DNA of 64,000 nucleotides from the NCBI RefSeq assembly GCF_018687575.1, contig NZ_CP061297.1, positions 434,001 to 498,000 on the forward strand, given 5' to 3'. The stretch is from Polynucleobacter asymbioticus. Lineage in GTDB: Bacteria; Pseudomonadota; Gammaproteobacteria; Burkholderiales; Burkholderiaceae. The first letter of the stretch is position 1; the number at the start of each line of letters is the position of its first letter. Of the stretch, positions 24,670 through 32,123 are shown piece after piece. The translations under genes and the position numbers were made by a program. The notes beneath the pieces were generated by a model that saw only the letters and a program-made list of their open reading frames with translations, was not told the origin of the DNA and did no database searches.

Positions 24670-27018
24670 ATGAAGCCAGACATTTCCCCATCCGCTCCCC
24701 CTTCGCCAAGTCATTGGGCTAGCGCTTTAGAGGCTCCACAATCCCCAGTAAAAGACCTCGGATCCATACTGGCTTGGGTTGAGCTCGATCTAGATGAGGA
24801 AATGCGTTTTGAAAAAAGCCTACTTTGCTTGATTCCCTCGGGGCTATTTTGGACTGATGGGACCCGCTCGGAATTCTGGTCAATAGACGCTGGAGTTCAG
24901 CTTTTACATGGAGATCACGCTGGAGTGGGGCATCTCAAGCTGGAGTCCCAGACTGCGCTTTTGAGAGTTTGGCACTTCACTTTGGCAGTAAACCCCCAAG
25001 TACTGCGTCTGCAAAGTAGTTTTAAGCAACTCTTGATGGGTGCCCAAGGAGTCAGGGAGCCTGAGCTCTCTGAATACGATCAGCAAGCATGTCCGATTTG
25101 CTTAAGCCCCAAGCCTGCTAACTCGGAGGCTTGCCCAAGTTGCGATCCAGAGGAGGATGCCCCTCCATCGACCTGGACCTTATTGAAGTTATGGCGCTTT
25201 GCGCGACCCTACAAAAAGGAGCTTTTACTAGGTTTTGTGTTGACCTTGCTCTCAACAGGCGCCACTTTGATTCCGCCTTATTTGACGATGCCTTTAATGG
25301 ACCATGTGTTGATTCCATATGAAAAAGGCAACCCAATTGATTTTGATTTAGCCAGTAAATACCTGTTGGCATTATTTGCCGCCGCAATCGTTGCCTGGGG
25401 TTTGGGTTGGTGGAAAACCTACCTGCTTGCACTAGTCAGTGAGCGCATTGGTGCTGACTTGAGAAATACCACCTTTGAGCATTTGCTGAAGTTGTCTTTG
25501 GAGTACTTTGGCGGAAAAAGAACGGGCGACCTCATTGCCCGAATCGGCGCTGAGACAGATCGTATCTGTGTGTTCCTGTCGCTCTATGCATTGGACTTTG
25601 CCACTGATGTGATCATGATCACGATGACTGCAGCAATCCTTGTCTCGATTGATCCTTTATTAGCCCTGGTAACACTTGCACCACTGCCATTTATTGTGTG
25701 GATGATTCATGTGGTGCGTGACAAGTTGCGTTTTGGTTTTGAAAAGATTGACCGCATTTGGTCTGAAGTAACCAATATCTTGGCGGATACGATTCCTGGT
25801 ATTCGAGTGGTCAAGGCATTTGCTCAAGAAGATCGTGAGCTCAAGCGTTTTGTTGATTCAAACAAACACAATTTACAAGTGAATGATCGAGTGAATCGCG
25901 TTTGGGGATTGTTCTCTCCAACAGTTACGCTGCTCACGGAAACAGGGCTCTTAGTAGTGTGGGGTTTTGGTATTTGGCAGGTTGCACATCAAAAAGTAAC
26001 GGTTGGTGTATTAATTGCGTTCCTTGCCTATATCGGACGTTTTTATATTCGACTTGATTCCATGAGTCGGATTGTTTCGCATACCCAAAAAGCAGCGGCT
26101 GGCGCAAAGCGTATCTTTGATATTTTGGATCACGTCTCCAGTGTCCCTGAACCAATCAATCCAGCTCCCTTAGGTGAGGTGAAAGGCCGGATCTCTATGC
26201 GGGGCGTGGGTTTCCGCTACGGTAACCGCGCTGTCTCTAAAGGTATTGATCTAGATATCGCCCCTGGTGAAATGATTGGTTTAGTCGGTCACAGTGGTTC
26301 AGGTAAGAGCACCTTAGTGAACTTAATTTGCCGCTTTTATGATGTCAGTGCTGGCGCAATTACGCTTGACGGTCGCGATATTCGCAGCATTGGTATCGCC
26401 GACTACCGCAAGCGTATTGGCTTGGTTTTGCAAGAGCCATTTTTATTCTTTGGCACGATTGCTGAAAATATTGCCTACGGCAAACCTGACGCTACTCGCG
26501 AGGAAATTATTGAAGCGGCGCGAGCTGCACATGCACATGAATTTATTCTTCGCCTCCCCCTGGGTTACGACTCATTAGTAGGTGAGCGCGGTCAATCTCT
26601 TTCAGGTGGTGAACGTCAACGCATTTCGATTGCACGTGCATTGCTGATTAATCCAAGTATTTTGATTTTGGATGAAGCTACTTCATCAGTGGATACAACC
26701 ACTGAAAAAGAAATTCAGCGCGCTTTGGATAACTTGGTGAAAGGTCGCACTACGATTGCGATTGCACATCGACTATCCACTTTAAGAAAAGCTGACCGTT
26801 TGGTTGTGCTCGACAAAGGTGAGATTGTCGAGATTGGTTCTCATGAGCAGTTAATGGATGCGCAGGGTGCGTACTACGCTTTGTATCAAGCCCAATTGCG
26901 CCATGCTGCAGAGCTAGTTGAGGGTGGCGCTATTGGTGAAAGTATTGACGAGGACGAGCGAGAAACAGGGGTAGAGGAATTGCAAGTCATTGCCAAAGCA
27001 ACTGGGGGTGGGGTATGA
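24670..27018 (+). CDS. ABC exporter-like protein with N-terminal zinc-ribbon, cyanophycin-locus associated
   Basis: The 782-residue fused permease-ATPase is of the MsbA-like half-transporter type. The first 165 residues are not part of a normal exporter: a beta-rich, possibly PH-like stretch (30-125) is followed by a zinc-ribbon with Cys141, Cys144, Cys155 and Cys158 (CPIC...CPSC). Then come six membrane segments (about 185-460) and the nucleotide-binding domain with Walker A GLVGHSGSGKSTL (about 537-549), SLSGGERQR (near 644) and ILILDEATSSVD. The stop overlaps the DUF1854 start by 4 nt. Close homologues are, to my knowledge, found beside cphA genes and named for that association. The cargo is unknown; dipeptide or arginine handling is a guess. 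Confidence 0.85.
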   Translation: MKPDISPSAPPSPSHWASALEAPQSPVKDLGSILAWVELDLDEEMRFEKSLLCLIPSGLFWTDGTRSEFWSIDAGVQLLHGDHAGVGHLKLESQTALLRVWHFTLAVNPQVLRLQSSFKQLLMGAQGVREPELSEYDQQACPICLSPKPANSEACPSCDPEEDAPPSTWTLLKLWRFARPYKKELLLGFVLTLLSTGATLIPPYLTMPLMDHVLIPYEKGNPIDFDLASKYLLALFAAAIVAWGLGWWKTYLLALVSERIGADLRNTTFEHLLKLSLEYFGGKRTGDLIARIGAETDRICVFLSLYALDFATDVIMITMTAAILVSIDPLLALVTLAPLPFIVWMIHVVRDKLRFGFEKIDRIWSEVTNILADTIPGIRVVKAFAQEDRELKRFVDSNKHNLQVNDRVNRVWGLFSPTVTLLTETGLLVVWGFGIWQVAHQKVTVGVLIAFLAYIGRFYIRLDSMSRIVSHTQKAAAGAKRIFDILDHVSSVPEPINPAPLGEVKGRISMRGVGFRYGNRAVSKGIDLDIAPGEMIGLVGHSGSGKSTLVNLICRFYDVSAGAITLDGRDIRSIGIADYRKRIGLVLQEPFLFFGTIAENIAYGKPDATREEIIEAARAAHAHEFILRLPLGYDSLVGERGQSLSGGERQRISIARALLINPSILILDEATSSVDTTTEKEIQRALDNLVKGRTTIAIAHRLSTLRKADRLVVLDKGEIVEIGSHEQLMDAQGAYYALYQAQLRHAAELVEGGAIGESIDEDERETGVEELQVIAKATGGGV

Positions 27019-27491
27019 GTCAGCATCAAAAGACGCACACGCTAGAGCGCGATGCTCTTGGCCGCTTGGTATTGGTAGATGCCGCTGGAACTAGTCATAT
27101 TGGCGTATATCCTGTCAGAGCCTTCCCCATTACTGCACCTAGAGGCGGTATTTCCATCATGGATCAGTCGGGTAAGGAGTTATGTTGGTTTGATGACGTC
27201 TCTGCTATTTCAGAAGTTGAGCTCGCTTTGATTGAGCAGGAGCTTGCGGCTCGTGAGTTCATGCCGGTTATTGAGAAAATTACGGCTGTATCTACTTTTG
27301 CTACGCCGAGTATTTGGGATATTGAGACAGACCGCGGCCCCACCAGAATCCGCCTCAAAGGCGAGGATGATATTCGTCGGATTGCTGGTAATACGCTCCT
27401 GATTGCTGACTCCAATGGGCTGCAATTTTTGATTAAAGACGCTACCAAGCTCGATAAACTCAGCAAGAAGTTTTTAGATCGCTTCAGGTAG
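27015..27491 (+). CDS. DUF1854 family protein, cyanophycin-locus associated
   Basis: The 158-residue soluble protein has no signal or membrane segment. It fits the DUF1854 pattern: GVYPVRAFPITAPRGGISIM (residues 30-49), GKELCWFDDV, an acidic helix with EQELAAREFMPVIEKI, SIWDIETDRGPTRIRL, and a C-terminal DATKLDKLSKKFLDRF. The gene overlaps the ABC gene by ATGA, so equal amounts and a direct partnership are likely. It could be a cytosolic accessory of the transporter or an adaptor to cyanophycin enzymes. No catalytic residues can be named. Confidence 0.82.
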   Translation: MSQHQKTHTLERDALGRLVLVDAAGTSHIGVYPVRAFPITAPRGGISIMDQSGKELCWFDDVSAISEVELALIEQELAAREFMPVIEKITAVSTFATPSIWDIETDRGPTRIRLKGEDDIRRIAGNTLLIADSNGLQFLIKDATKLDKLSKKFLDRFR

Positions 27492-27557
27492 GCATTTTTT
27501 CTAAAATTCTCATTAGGGTTACTACTGAGTAAGCTAGTGTTACCCCTAACTGCCCAT

Positions 27558-27588
27558 TTGACATTTATTGATGGGAATCAAGTATTCG
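27558..27588 (+). promoter_or_regulatory. Candidate promoter/operator of tctC
   Basis: A perfect -35 TTGACA (27558-27563) is followed after 17 bp by a poor -10 (AGTATT). Between them sits the inverted repeat TTGAT-GGGA-ATCAA (27568-27581), which could be a regulator site. Confidence 0.35.
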
Positions 27589-27671
27589 TGCCCCAACTTA
27601 GATAAAAATCGCTACATAACAAAGAGAAGCCAAAGTAATATTGGTATTCAAAATTTTTTGGAGGAGCGTTC

Positions 27672-28676
27672 ATGAAGATGAAGTTAAAAGGGGCATTGAT
27701 TTCCACCGCATTAGCCCTCGGTGTTGCTGCTGTTTCACCTGCTTTCGCTGCTTGGGAGCCAACCAAGCCTGTTGAGTTCATCATTCCTGCCGGTCCTGGC
27801 GGTGGTGCTGACCAAATGGCTCGAATGATCCAAGGCATCATCACTAAAAACAACTTGATGAAGCAAGCTGTTATTCCAGTAAACAAATCTGCTGGTGCTG
27901 GTGCTGAAGGCTTCTTGGCAATGAAAGAGGCAAAAGGCGATCCGAATAAGATCATCATCACTTTGTCTAACTTGTTCACCACTCCATTGGCAACTGGTGT
28001 CCCATTCAATTGGAAAGACATCACTCCAGTAGCTATGTTGGCCTTGGACCAGTTCGTATTGTGGGACAACGCAGACAAGCCATACAAAACAGCAAAAGAA
28101 TATATCGATGCCGCTAAAGCAGCTGGCCCAGGTAAATTCAAAATGGGTGGTACTGGTTCAAAGCAAGAAGACCAGATCATTACTGTTGCTCTTGAAAAAG
28201 CAACTGGTGCTAAGTTCACCTACATCCCATTCAAAGGGGGTGGCGACGTTGCTGTTCAGCTCGTAGGTAATCACATTGACTCTTCTGTAAACAATCCAAT
28301 TGAGGCGGTTGCTCAATGGCGTGCCAACAAATTACGCGCTCTGTGCGTATTCGATGACACCCGTATGCCTTACAAAGAGAAGATCACTGCTACCCAATCT
28401 TGGAATGATGTTCCAACCTGTAAAGAGGCTGGCGTTTCAACTGACTACGTGATGTTGCGCGGTATTTTCATGGCTCCTGGTGTAACTCAAGAGCAGATTG
28501 ATTACTACATTAATGTATTCAAAAAAGTACTCCAGACACCAGAGTGGAAGAAATTCATGGCTGATGGTGCTTTCAATCAAACATTCATGACCGGTAAAGA
28601 ATTCAATAACTGGTTGACATTGAATGAGGCATTACACAAGCAGTTGATGGCTGAAGCTGGTTTCTTAGCCAAGTAA
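27672..28676 (+). CDS. Tripartite tricarboxylate transporter binding protein (TctC/Bug family)
   Basis: The 334-residue periplasmic protein has a clear signal peptide (positive start, hydrophobic core, cleavage after SPAFA near residue 26). The mature part starts WEPTKPVEFIIPAGPGGGADQMARMI, the classic Bug-family opening with the ligand-binding GPGGGAD loop. It captures a carboxylate (citrate-like or other organic acid) for TctBA. The ribosome site GGAGGA is strong. A terminator after this gene and before tctB would give more binding protein than membrane subunits. Confidence 0.93.
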   Translation: MKMKLKGALISTALALGVAAVSPAFAAWEPTKPVEFIIPAGPGGGADQMARMIQGIITKNNLMKQAVIPVNKSAGAGAEGFLAMKEAKGDPNKIIITLSNLFTTPLATGVPFNWKDITPVAMLALDQFVLWDNADKPYKTAKEYIDAAKAAGPGKFKMGGTGSKQEDQIITVALEKATGAKFTYIPFKGGGDVAVQLVGNHIDSSVNNPIEAVAQWRANKLRALCVFDDTRMPYKEKITATQSWNDVPTCKEAGVSTDYVMLRGIFMAPGVTQEQIDYYINVFKKVLQTPEWKKFMADGAFNQTFMTGKEFNNWLTLNEALHKQLMAEAGFLAK

Positions 28677-28690
28677 TCGCTGAAGATCAA

Positions 28691-28722
28691 ATGGGGCCTC
28701 TGCGAGGAGGTCCCATTTTTTT
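28691..28722 (+). terminator. Terminator/attenuator between tctC and tctB
   Basis: ATGGGGCCTC and GAGGTCCCAT form a 10-bp stem with one G-U pair and the loop TGCGAG, followed by T6. It lies inside the tct operon, so partial read-through is expected. Confidence 0.85.
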
Positions 28723-28797
28723 GAACGCAAATTTGAAGTTAAAAGCAATATAAAAGTGCAGCAGTATTAATCAACCATTTATTAGCGAACGAAGCAC

Positions 28798-29325
28798 ATG
28801 TCTGAACATACAAATAATTCAAATCAAGAATCCATGATTAGCGTCAGGATGATGGATATCATCACTGCACTCTTATTCATTGCGGTAGGTCTGGTGGTGA
28901 TGATTGGAAGTCTTAAGTTAGGCGCCAGTTGGGGTAGCGACGGTCCTGAAGCCGGCTATTTCCCTTTCTACATCAGCTTAATTATTCTGCTTTCCAGTAC
29001 CGTGACACTCTTTCAATCAATTGTGGTTGACGGTAAAAAAGAAACAGAAACATTTGTCGATAAAGAATCCTTCAAGCAAGTGATGGCTGTGTTGTTGCCA
29101 GCTATTGTCTTTGTTCTTGGAGTTCAGTTAATCGGTATTTACGTATCTTCTGTTATCTACATCGCCGTCTTTATGGTTTGGCTTGGTAAGTACGCACTAT
29201 GGAAAGCTGCAGCAGTTTCTATCGGTGTGAGCGTAGCCCTGTACCTCATGTTTGAGTACTGGTTCCAAGTTCCATTGCCACATGGCTCCTGGATTAATCC
29301 GCTTGAGTTCATCGGCGTACAGTAA
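28798..29325 (+). CDS. TctB family small membrane subunit
   Basis: The 175-residue protein has four predicted membrane segments. Features typical of TctB are IITALLFIAVGLVVMIGSLK, the GPEAGYFPFYISLIILLSS segment after the first helix, and the C-terminal FEYWFQVPLPHG. It partners TctA in the inner membrane. The start ATG at 28798 lies 121 nt after the tctC stop, behind the attenuating terminator. tctA follows after 44 nt. Confidence 0.88.
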   Translation: MSEHTNNSNQESMISVRMMDIITALLFIAVGLVVMIGSLKLGASWGSDGPEAGYFPFYISLIILLSSTVTLFQSIVVDGKKETETFVDKESFKQVMAVLLPAIVFVLGVQLIGIYVSSVIYIAVFMVWLGKYALWKAAAVSIGVSVALYLMFEYWFQVPLPHGSWINPLEFIGVQ

Positions 29326-29369
29326 AAAATAATAACTATTAAAAAAGATTAGAAAAGAAGGAGTTCAAG

Positions 29370-30869
29370 TTGGAAGAAATTAATGCTCTATTCAACGGCT
29401 TTGCCGTTGCAATGACACCCTTTAATTTGCTGTTAATGATCGTTGGTGTAACTCTCGGAGTGATCATTGGCGTATTGCCAGGTCTAGGTGGTGCAAACGG
29501 AATTGCGATTCTGTTGCCGCTGACCTTCACAATGCCGCCAACATCCGCAATCATCATGCTCTCCTGTATTTACTGGGGCGCATTATTCGGCGGTGCGATT
29601 ACATCTATTCTGTTTAATATTCCTGGCGAGCCCTGGTCTGTTGCGACTACCTTTGACGGTTATCCAATGGCCCGTGAAGGTAAAGCTGGCGAAGCCTTAA
29701 CAGCAGCGTTCACATCCTCATTCGTTGGTGCGTTCTTTGCGATTGTGATGATCACCTTCTTAGCGCCTTTGGTCGCGAAGTTTGCTCTGCAGTTTGGTCC
29801 GCCAGAATTCTTCTCGGTGTACTTGCTTACCTTCTGCAGCTTCGTGGGTATGAACAAGGGATCTCCATTTAAGACAATCTCTGCCATGATGTTGGGCTTT
29901 GCTCTAGCTTCAGTTGGTATGGATACAGTGACAGGTCAATTGCGCTTGACATTCGGAAGTCACGAATTGATGCGTGGTTTTGACTTCTTGATCGCTGTTA
30001 TTGGTTTGTTTGGTATCGGTGAGATTCTGTTGTCGATGGAAGAAGGCCTTGAGTTCAAAGGTGCTGCTGCAAAGATTCGTCGTCAAGTGGTCCTCGAGAC
30101 TTGGGCGAAGTTGCCAAAGTATTGGGCTACTACACTGCGCAGCTGTTTGATTGGTTGCTGGATGGGTATTACCCCAGGCGGTGCAACTCCAGCTTCCTTC
30201 ATGGCTTACGGCGTTGCTAAGCGCGTATCCAAGAAGGGCGAGAACTTCGGTAAGGGCGAGATGGAGGGTATTGTTGCTCCAGAAACAGCAGCTCATGCTG
30301 CTGGTACAGCTGCCTTGCTACCAATGCTCTCATTGGGTATCCCAGGCTCACCTACAGCGGCAGTATTGCTCGGTGGTCTATTGATCTGGGGCTTACAACC
30401 AGGACCATTGCTCTTCGTTGAGAAGCCAGACTTCGTTTGGGGCTTGATTGCTAGTATGTACTTGGGTAACTTGGCAGGCTTGTTTGTTGTATTAACTTGC
30501 GTTCCATTGTTCGCCTCTATCTTGAGAATTCCATTCTCAATCATCGCTCCAGTCATTATTGTGATTTGTGCAGTTGGTGCCTACACCGTGCATAACGCAA
30601 CATTTGACGTCTGGTTGATGTTGGGCTTCGGTCTGCTTGGCTACATCTTCAAGAAACTGGATTACCCAATGGCACCAATGGTCTTGGCCTTGGTATTGGG
30701 TGACCGTGCGGAAGATTCTTTCCGCCAGTCCATGTTGATCTCACAAGGTAGCGTTGATGTGTTCTTCTCAAACTACTTAGTAGCCGGTATTACAACGCTT
30801 GCTTTAGTTCTCCTGTTCTGGCCATTGATTGGCAAGTTCACAGGCAAGAAAAAAGCAGCTGCAGCCTAA
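29370..30869 (+). CDS. TctA family large permease
   Basis: This is the transport subunit of the tripartite tricarboxylate transporter: 499 residues with 11-12 membrane segments. Family motifs are GVLPGLGGANGIAILLPLTF near residue 35, FGGAITSILFNIPGEPWSVA near 72-91, and the second half repeat GIVAPETAAHAAGTAALLPM with LGIPGSPTAAVLLGGLLIWG. The start is TTG (29370-29372) with a strong AAGGAG 6 nt before it. Two hairpins follow the gene. Confidence 0.93.
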   Translation: MEEINALFNGFAVAMTPFNLLLMIVGVTLGVIIGVLPGLGGANGIAILLPLTFTMPPTSAIIMLSCIYWGALFGGAITSILFNIPGEPWSVATTFDGYPMAREGKAGEALTAAFTSSFVGAFFAIVMITFLAPLVAKFALQFGPPEFFSVYLLTFCSFVGMNKGSPFKTISAMMLGFALASVGMDTVTGQLRLTFGSHELMRGFDFLIAVIGLFGIGEILLSMEEGLEFKGAAAKIRRQVVLETWAKLPKYWATTLRSCLIGCWMGITPGGATPASFMAYGVAKRVSKKGENFGKGEMEGIVAPETAAHAAGTAALLPMLSLGIPGSPTAAVLLGGLLIWGLQPGPLLFVEKPDFVWGLIASMYLGNLAGLFVVLTCVPLFASILRIPFSIIAPVIIVICAVGAYTVHNATFDVWLMLGFGLLGYIFKKLDYPMAPMVLALVLGDRAEDSFRQSMLISQGSVDVFFSNYLVAGITTLALVLLFWPLIGKFTGKKKAAAA

Positions 30870-30889
30870 GCTAAAGAAGTCAAAATACC

Positions 30890-30949
30890 GCCTCATCTAG
30901 TCAAAAACGAAGATGAGGCAAAAGAGAAGGGGGCGTAAGCCCCCTTTTT
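30890..30949 (+). terminator. Tandem hairpins ending the tct operon
   Basis: The first hairpin is GCCTCATCT / AGATGAGGC (30890-30919). The second is GGGGGC-GTAA-GCCCCC followed by T5 (30929-30949), a strong rho-independent terminator. Confidence 0.9.
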
Positions 30950-30985
30950 CTATTCCTACAAAAAATCCGATAAAATCCCCACATC

Positions 30986-31357
30986 ATGAATTTCCGCAAA
31001 AACCGCCTCATTCACTGGATTGCTGCTTTAGCAATTGCAATGAGCGCACTTGCGCCAGCAGTTTCTCAAGCAGTCTCGCTAGCGAAGCATGGCCAAGGTT
31101 TTGCAATGGAAATCTGTTCTGCTGATGGCTCTAAAGCTCAGATCAATATCCAGAGCGAAGATCAAGCAGACCTTGCAGAAGTACAGCCTTGCCCGTATTG
31201 CATTGCTCATACGGCCATTACCCCAGCATTCAATACCAACCTCACTTTTCAAGCGCCGCAAACACTTGCTTTGCTGCCCCAGCTTTTCTATCAATCACCC
31301 AAGCCACTCGCTGTTTGGGTAACACCTCCCTCAGCTGCACCTCCTACACAAGCCTAA
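30986..31357 (+). CDS. DUF2946-like secreted/membrane protein of the copper cluster
   Basis: The 123-residue protein has an N-terminal hydrophobic segment (about 9-30, WIAALAIAMSALAPAVSQA) that could be a signal peptide or anchor, and a CPYC pair near residue 70 that could bind metal. The layout fits the DUF2946 family, whose genes often lie beside TonB-dependent copper receptors and PCu(A)C chaperones, as here. It is the first gene of the cluster. Two tandem hairpins (31369-31404) separate it from the next small gene. Confidence 0.7.
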   Translation: MNFRKNRLIHWIAALAIAMSALAPAVSQAVSLAKHGQGFAMEICSADGSKAQINIQSEDQADLAEVQPCPYCIAHTAITPAFNTNLTFQAPQTLALLPQLFYQSPKPLAVWVTPPSAAPPTQA

Positions 31358-31368
31358 ATCCGTTTAGG

Positions 31369-31404
31369 GCATAGCAAAGCTATGCAGTTGGCAACTATGT
31401 TGCC
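31369..31404 (+). promoter_or_regulatory. Tandem hairpins in the copper cluster
   Basis: GCATAGC-AAA-GCTATGC (31369-31385) is directly followed by GGCAAC-TAT-GTTGCC (31390-31404), both perfect stems with 3-nt loops, and there is no T-run. They lie between the DUF2946 stop and the next start and may stabilise or process the mRNA, or bind a regulator. Confidence 0.5.
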
Positions 31405-31426
31405 GTGATCTTGTCTGGAGCAGTAC

Positions 31427-31606
31427 ATGTTTTTATCTGAAAAAGTTTTATTTCGCCTAAAGCGAATTTGTATTGGCATTACTATGGGTACAGCCATTTG
31501 GCTCCTATATGCCAGCTATCTCATTCTTACAAACTCAATCAATACCCATGCTCCTTTGAGCAGTGCTGAGTTTGTACTAACACCCATTTCAGCCGGCCAG
31601 AAGTAG
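31427..31606 (+). CDS. Small single-span membrane protein (59 aa)
   Basis: The short frame ATG 31427 to TAG 31604-31606 encodes a basic N terminus (FLSEKVLFRLKR), one hydrophobic helix (about residues 14-36, with WLLYASYLILT) and a short polar tail. TGGAG lies 6 nt before the ATG. The next gene starts 1 nt after its stop, so translation coupling is likely and this supports a real gene. I do not recognise a family. Topology suggests an inner-membrane partner in copper handling; that is inference. Confidence 0.6.
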   Translation: MFLSEKVLFRLKRICIGITMGTAIWLLYASYLILTNSINTHAPLSSAEFVLTPISAGQK

Positions 31607-31607
31607 C

Positions 31608-32111
31608 ATGGGTGAGATAAATAAAGTGAGCTCGTTCTTCAAGCATCCGTTGAGTGTAAACAGCCTGTTAACGGGTTTGGTTATTTCAGCATTTCTTTAT
31701 ACAGGATATGCATTTGCACATTCTCAGACTGAGGCGGAGTCTCAAGGCAGAATCAAGGCGCTGATTTCAAAGACCTTTGATCAGCCCAATCTGAAAGTAC
31801 AAATCACCCCAATCGTTATTGAGGGCAAAGTTGCAATTGCAGATTGGACTCAAGGTCAAAAAGGTGGTCGTGCACTTCTCAGAAGAAAGCATGCTGATTG
31901 GGAAATCATTGCATGCGGTGGCGCTGGATTTAAAGATCCTAGCGCTATTGCATCGGCAGGCATTTCTAAAGAGATTGCTAACAACATCACGGCAAAACTT
32001 AAGACTGCAGAAGCTACGCTATCCCCACAAAAAATTAAACAACTGGATTCATTTGATGGTGTTGTGACTATGCGTCACGGCATGCAGCATGGATCTGATT
32101 CAAAACATTAA
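31608..32111 (+). CDS. Copper-uptake-cluster associated exported protein
   Basis: The 167-residue protein has one N-terminal hydrophobic segment (about 18-38, LLTGLVISAFLYTGYAFAHS) that serves as signal peptide or anchor. The periplasmic part contains VIEGKVAIADWTQGQKGGRA, LLRRKHADWEIIACGGAGF and a His/Met-rich end MRHGMQHGSDSKH that could bind copper. Proteins of this pattern occur between DUF2946 and TonB copper-receptor genes. The biochemical role is not known. It starts 1 nt after the 59-aa gene, and the receptor gene follows 12 nt after its stop. Confidence 0.7.
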   Translation: MGEINKVSSFFKHPLSVNSLLTGLVISAFLYTGYAFAHSQTEAESQGRIKALISKTFDQPNLKVQITPIVIEGKVAIADWTQGQKGGRALLRRKHADWEIIACGGAGFKDPSAIASAGISKEIANNITAKLKTAEATLSPQKIKQLDSFDGVVTMRHGMQHGSDSKH

Positions 32112-32123
32112 TTCGAGATAAAA

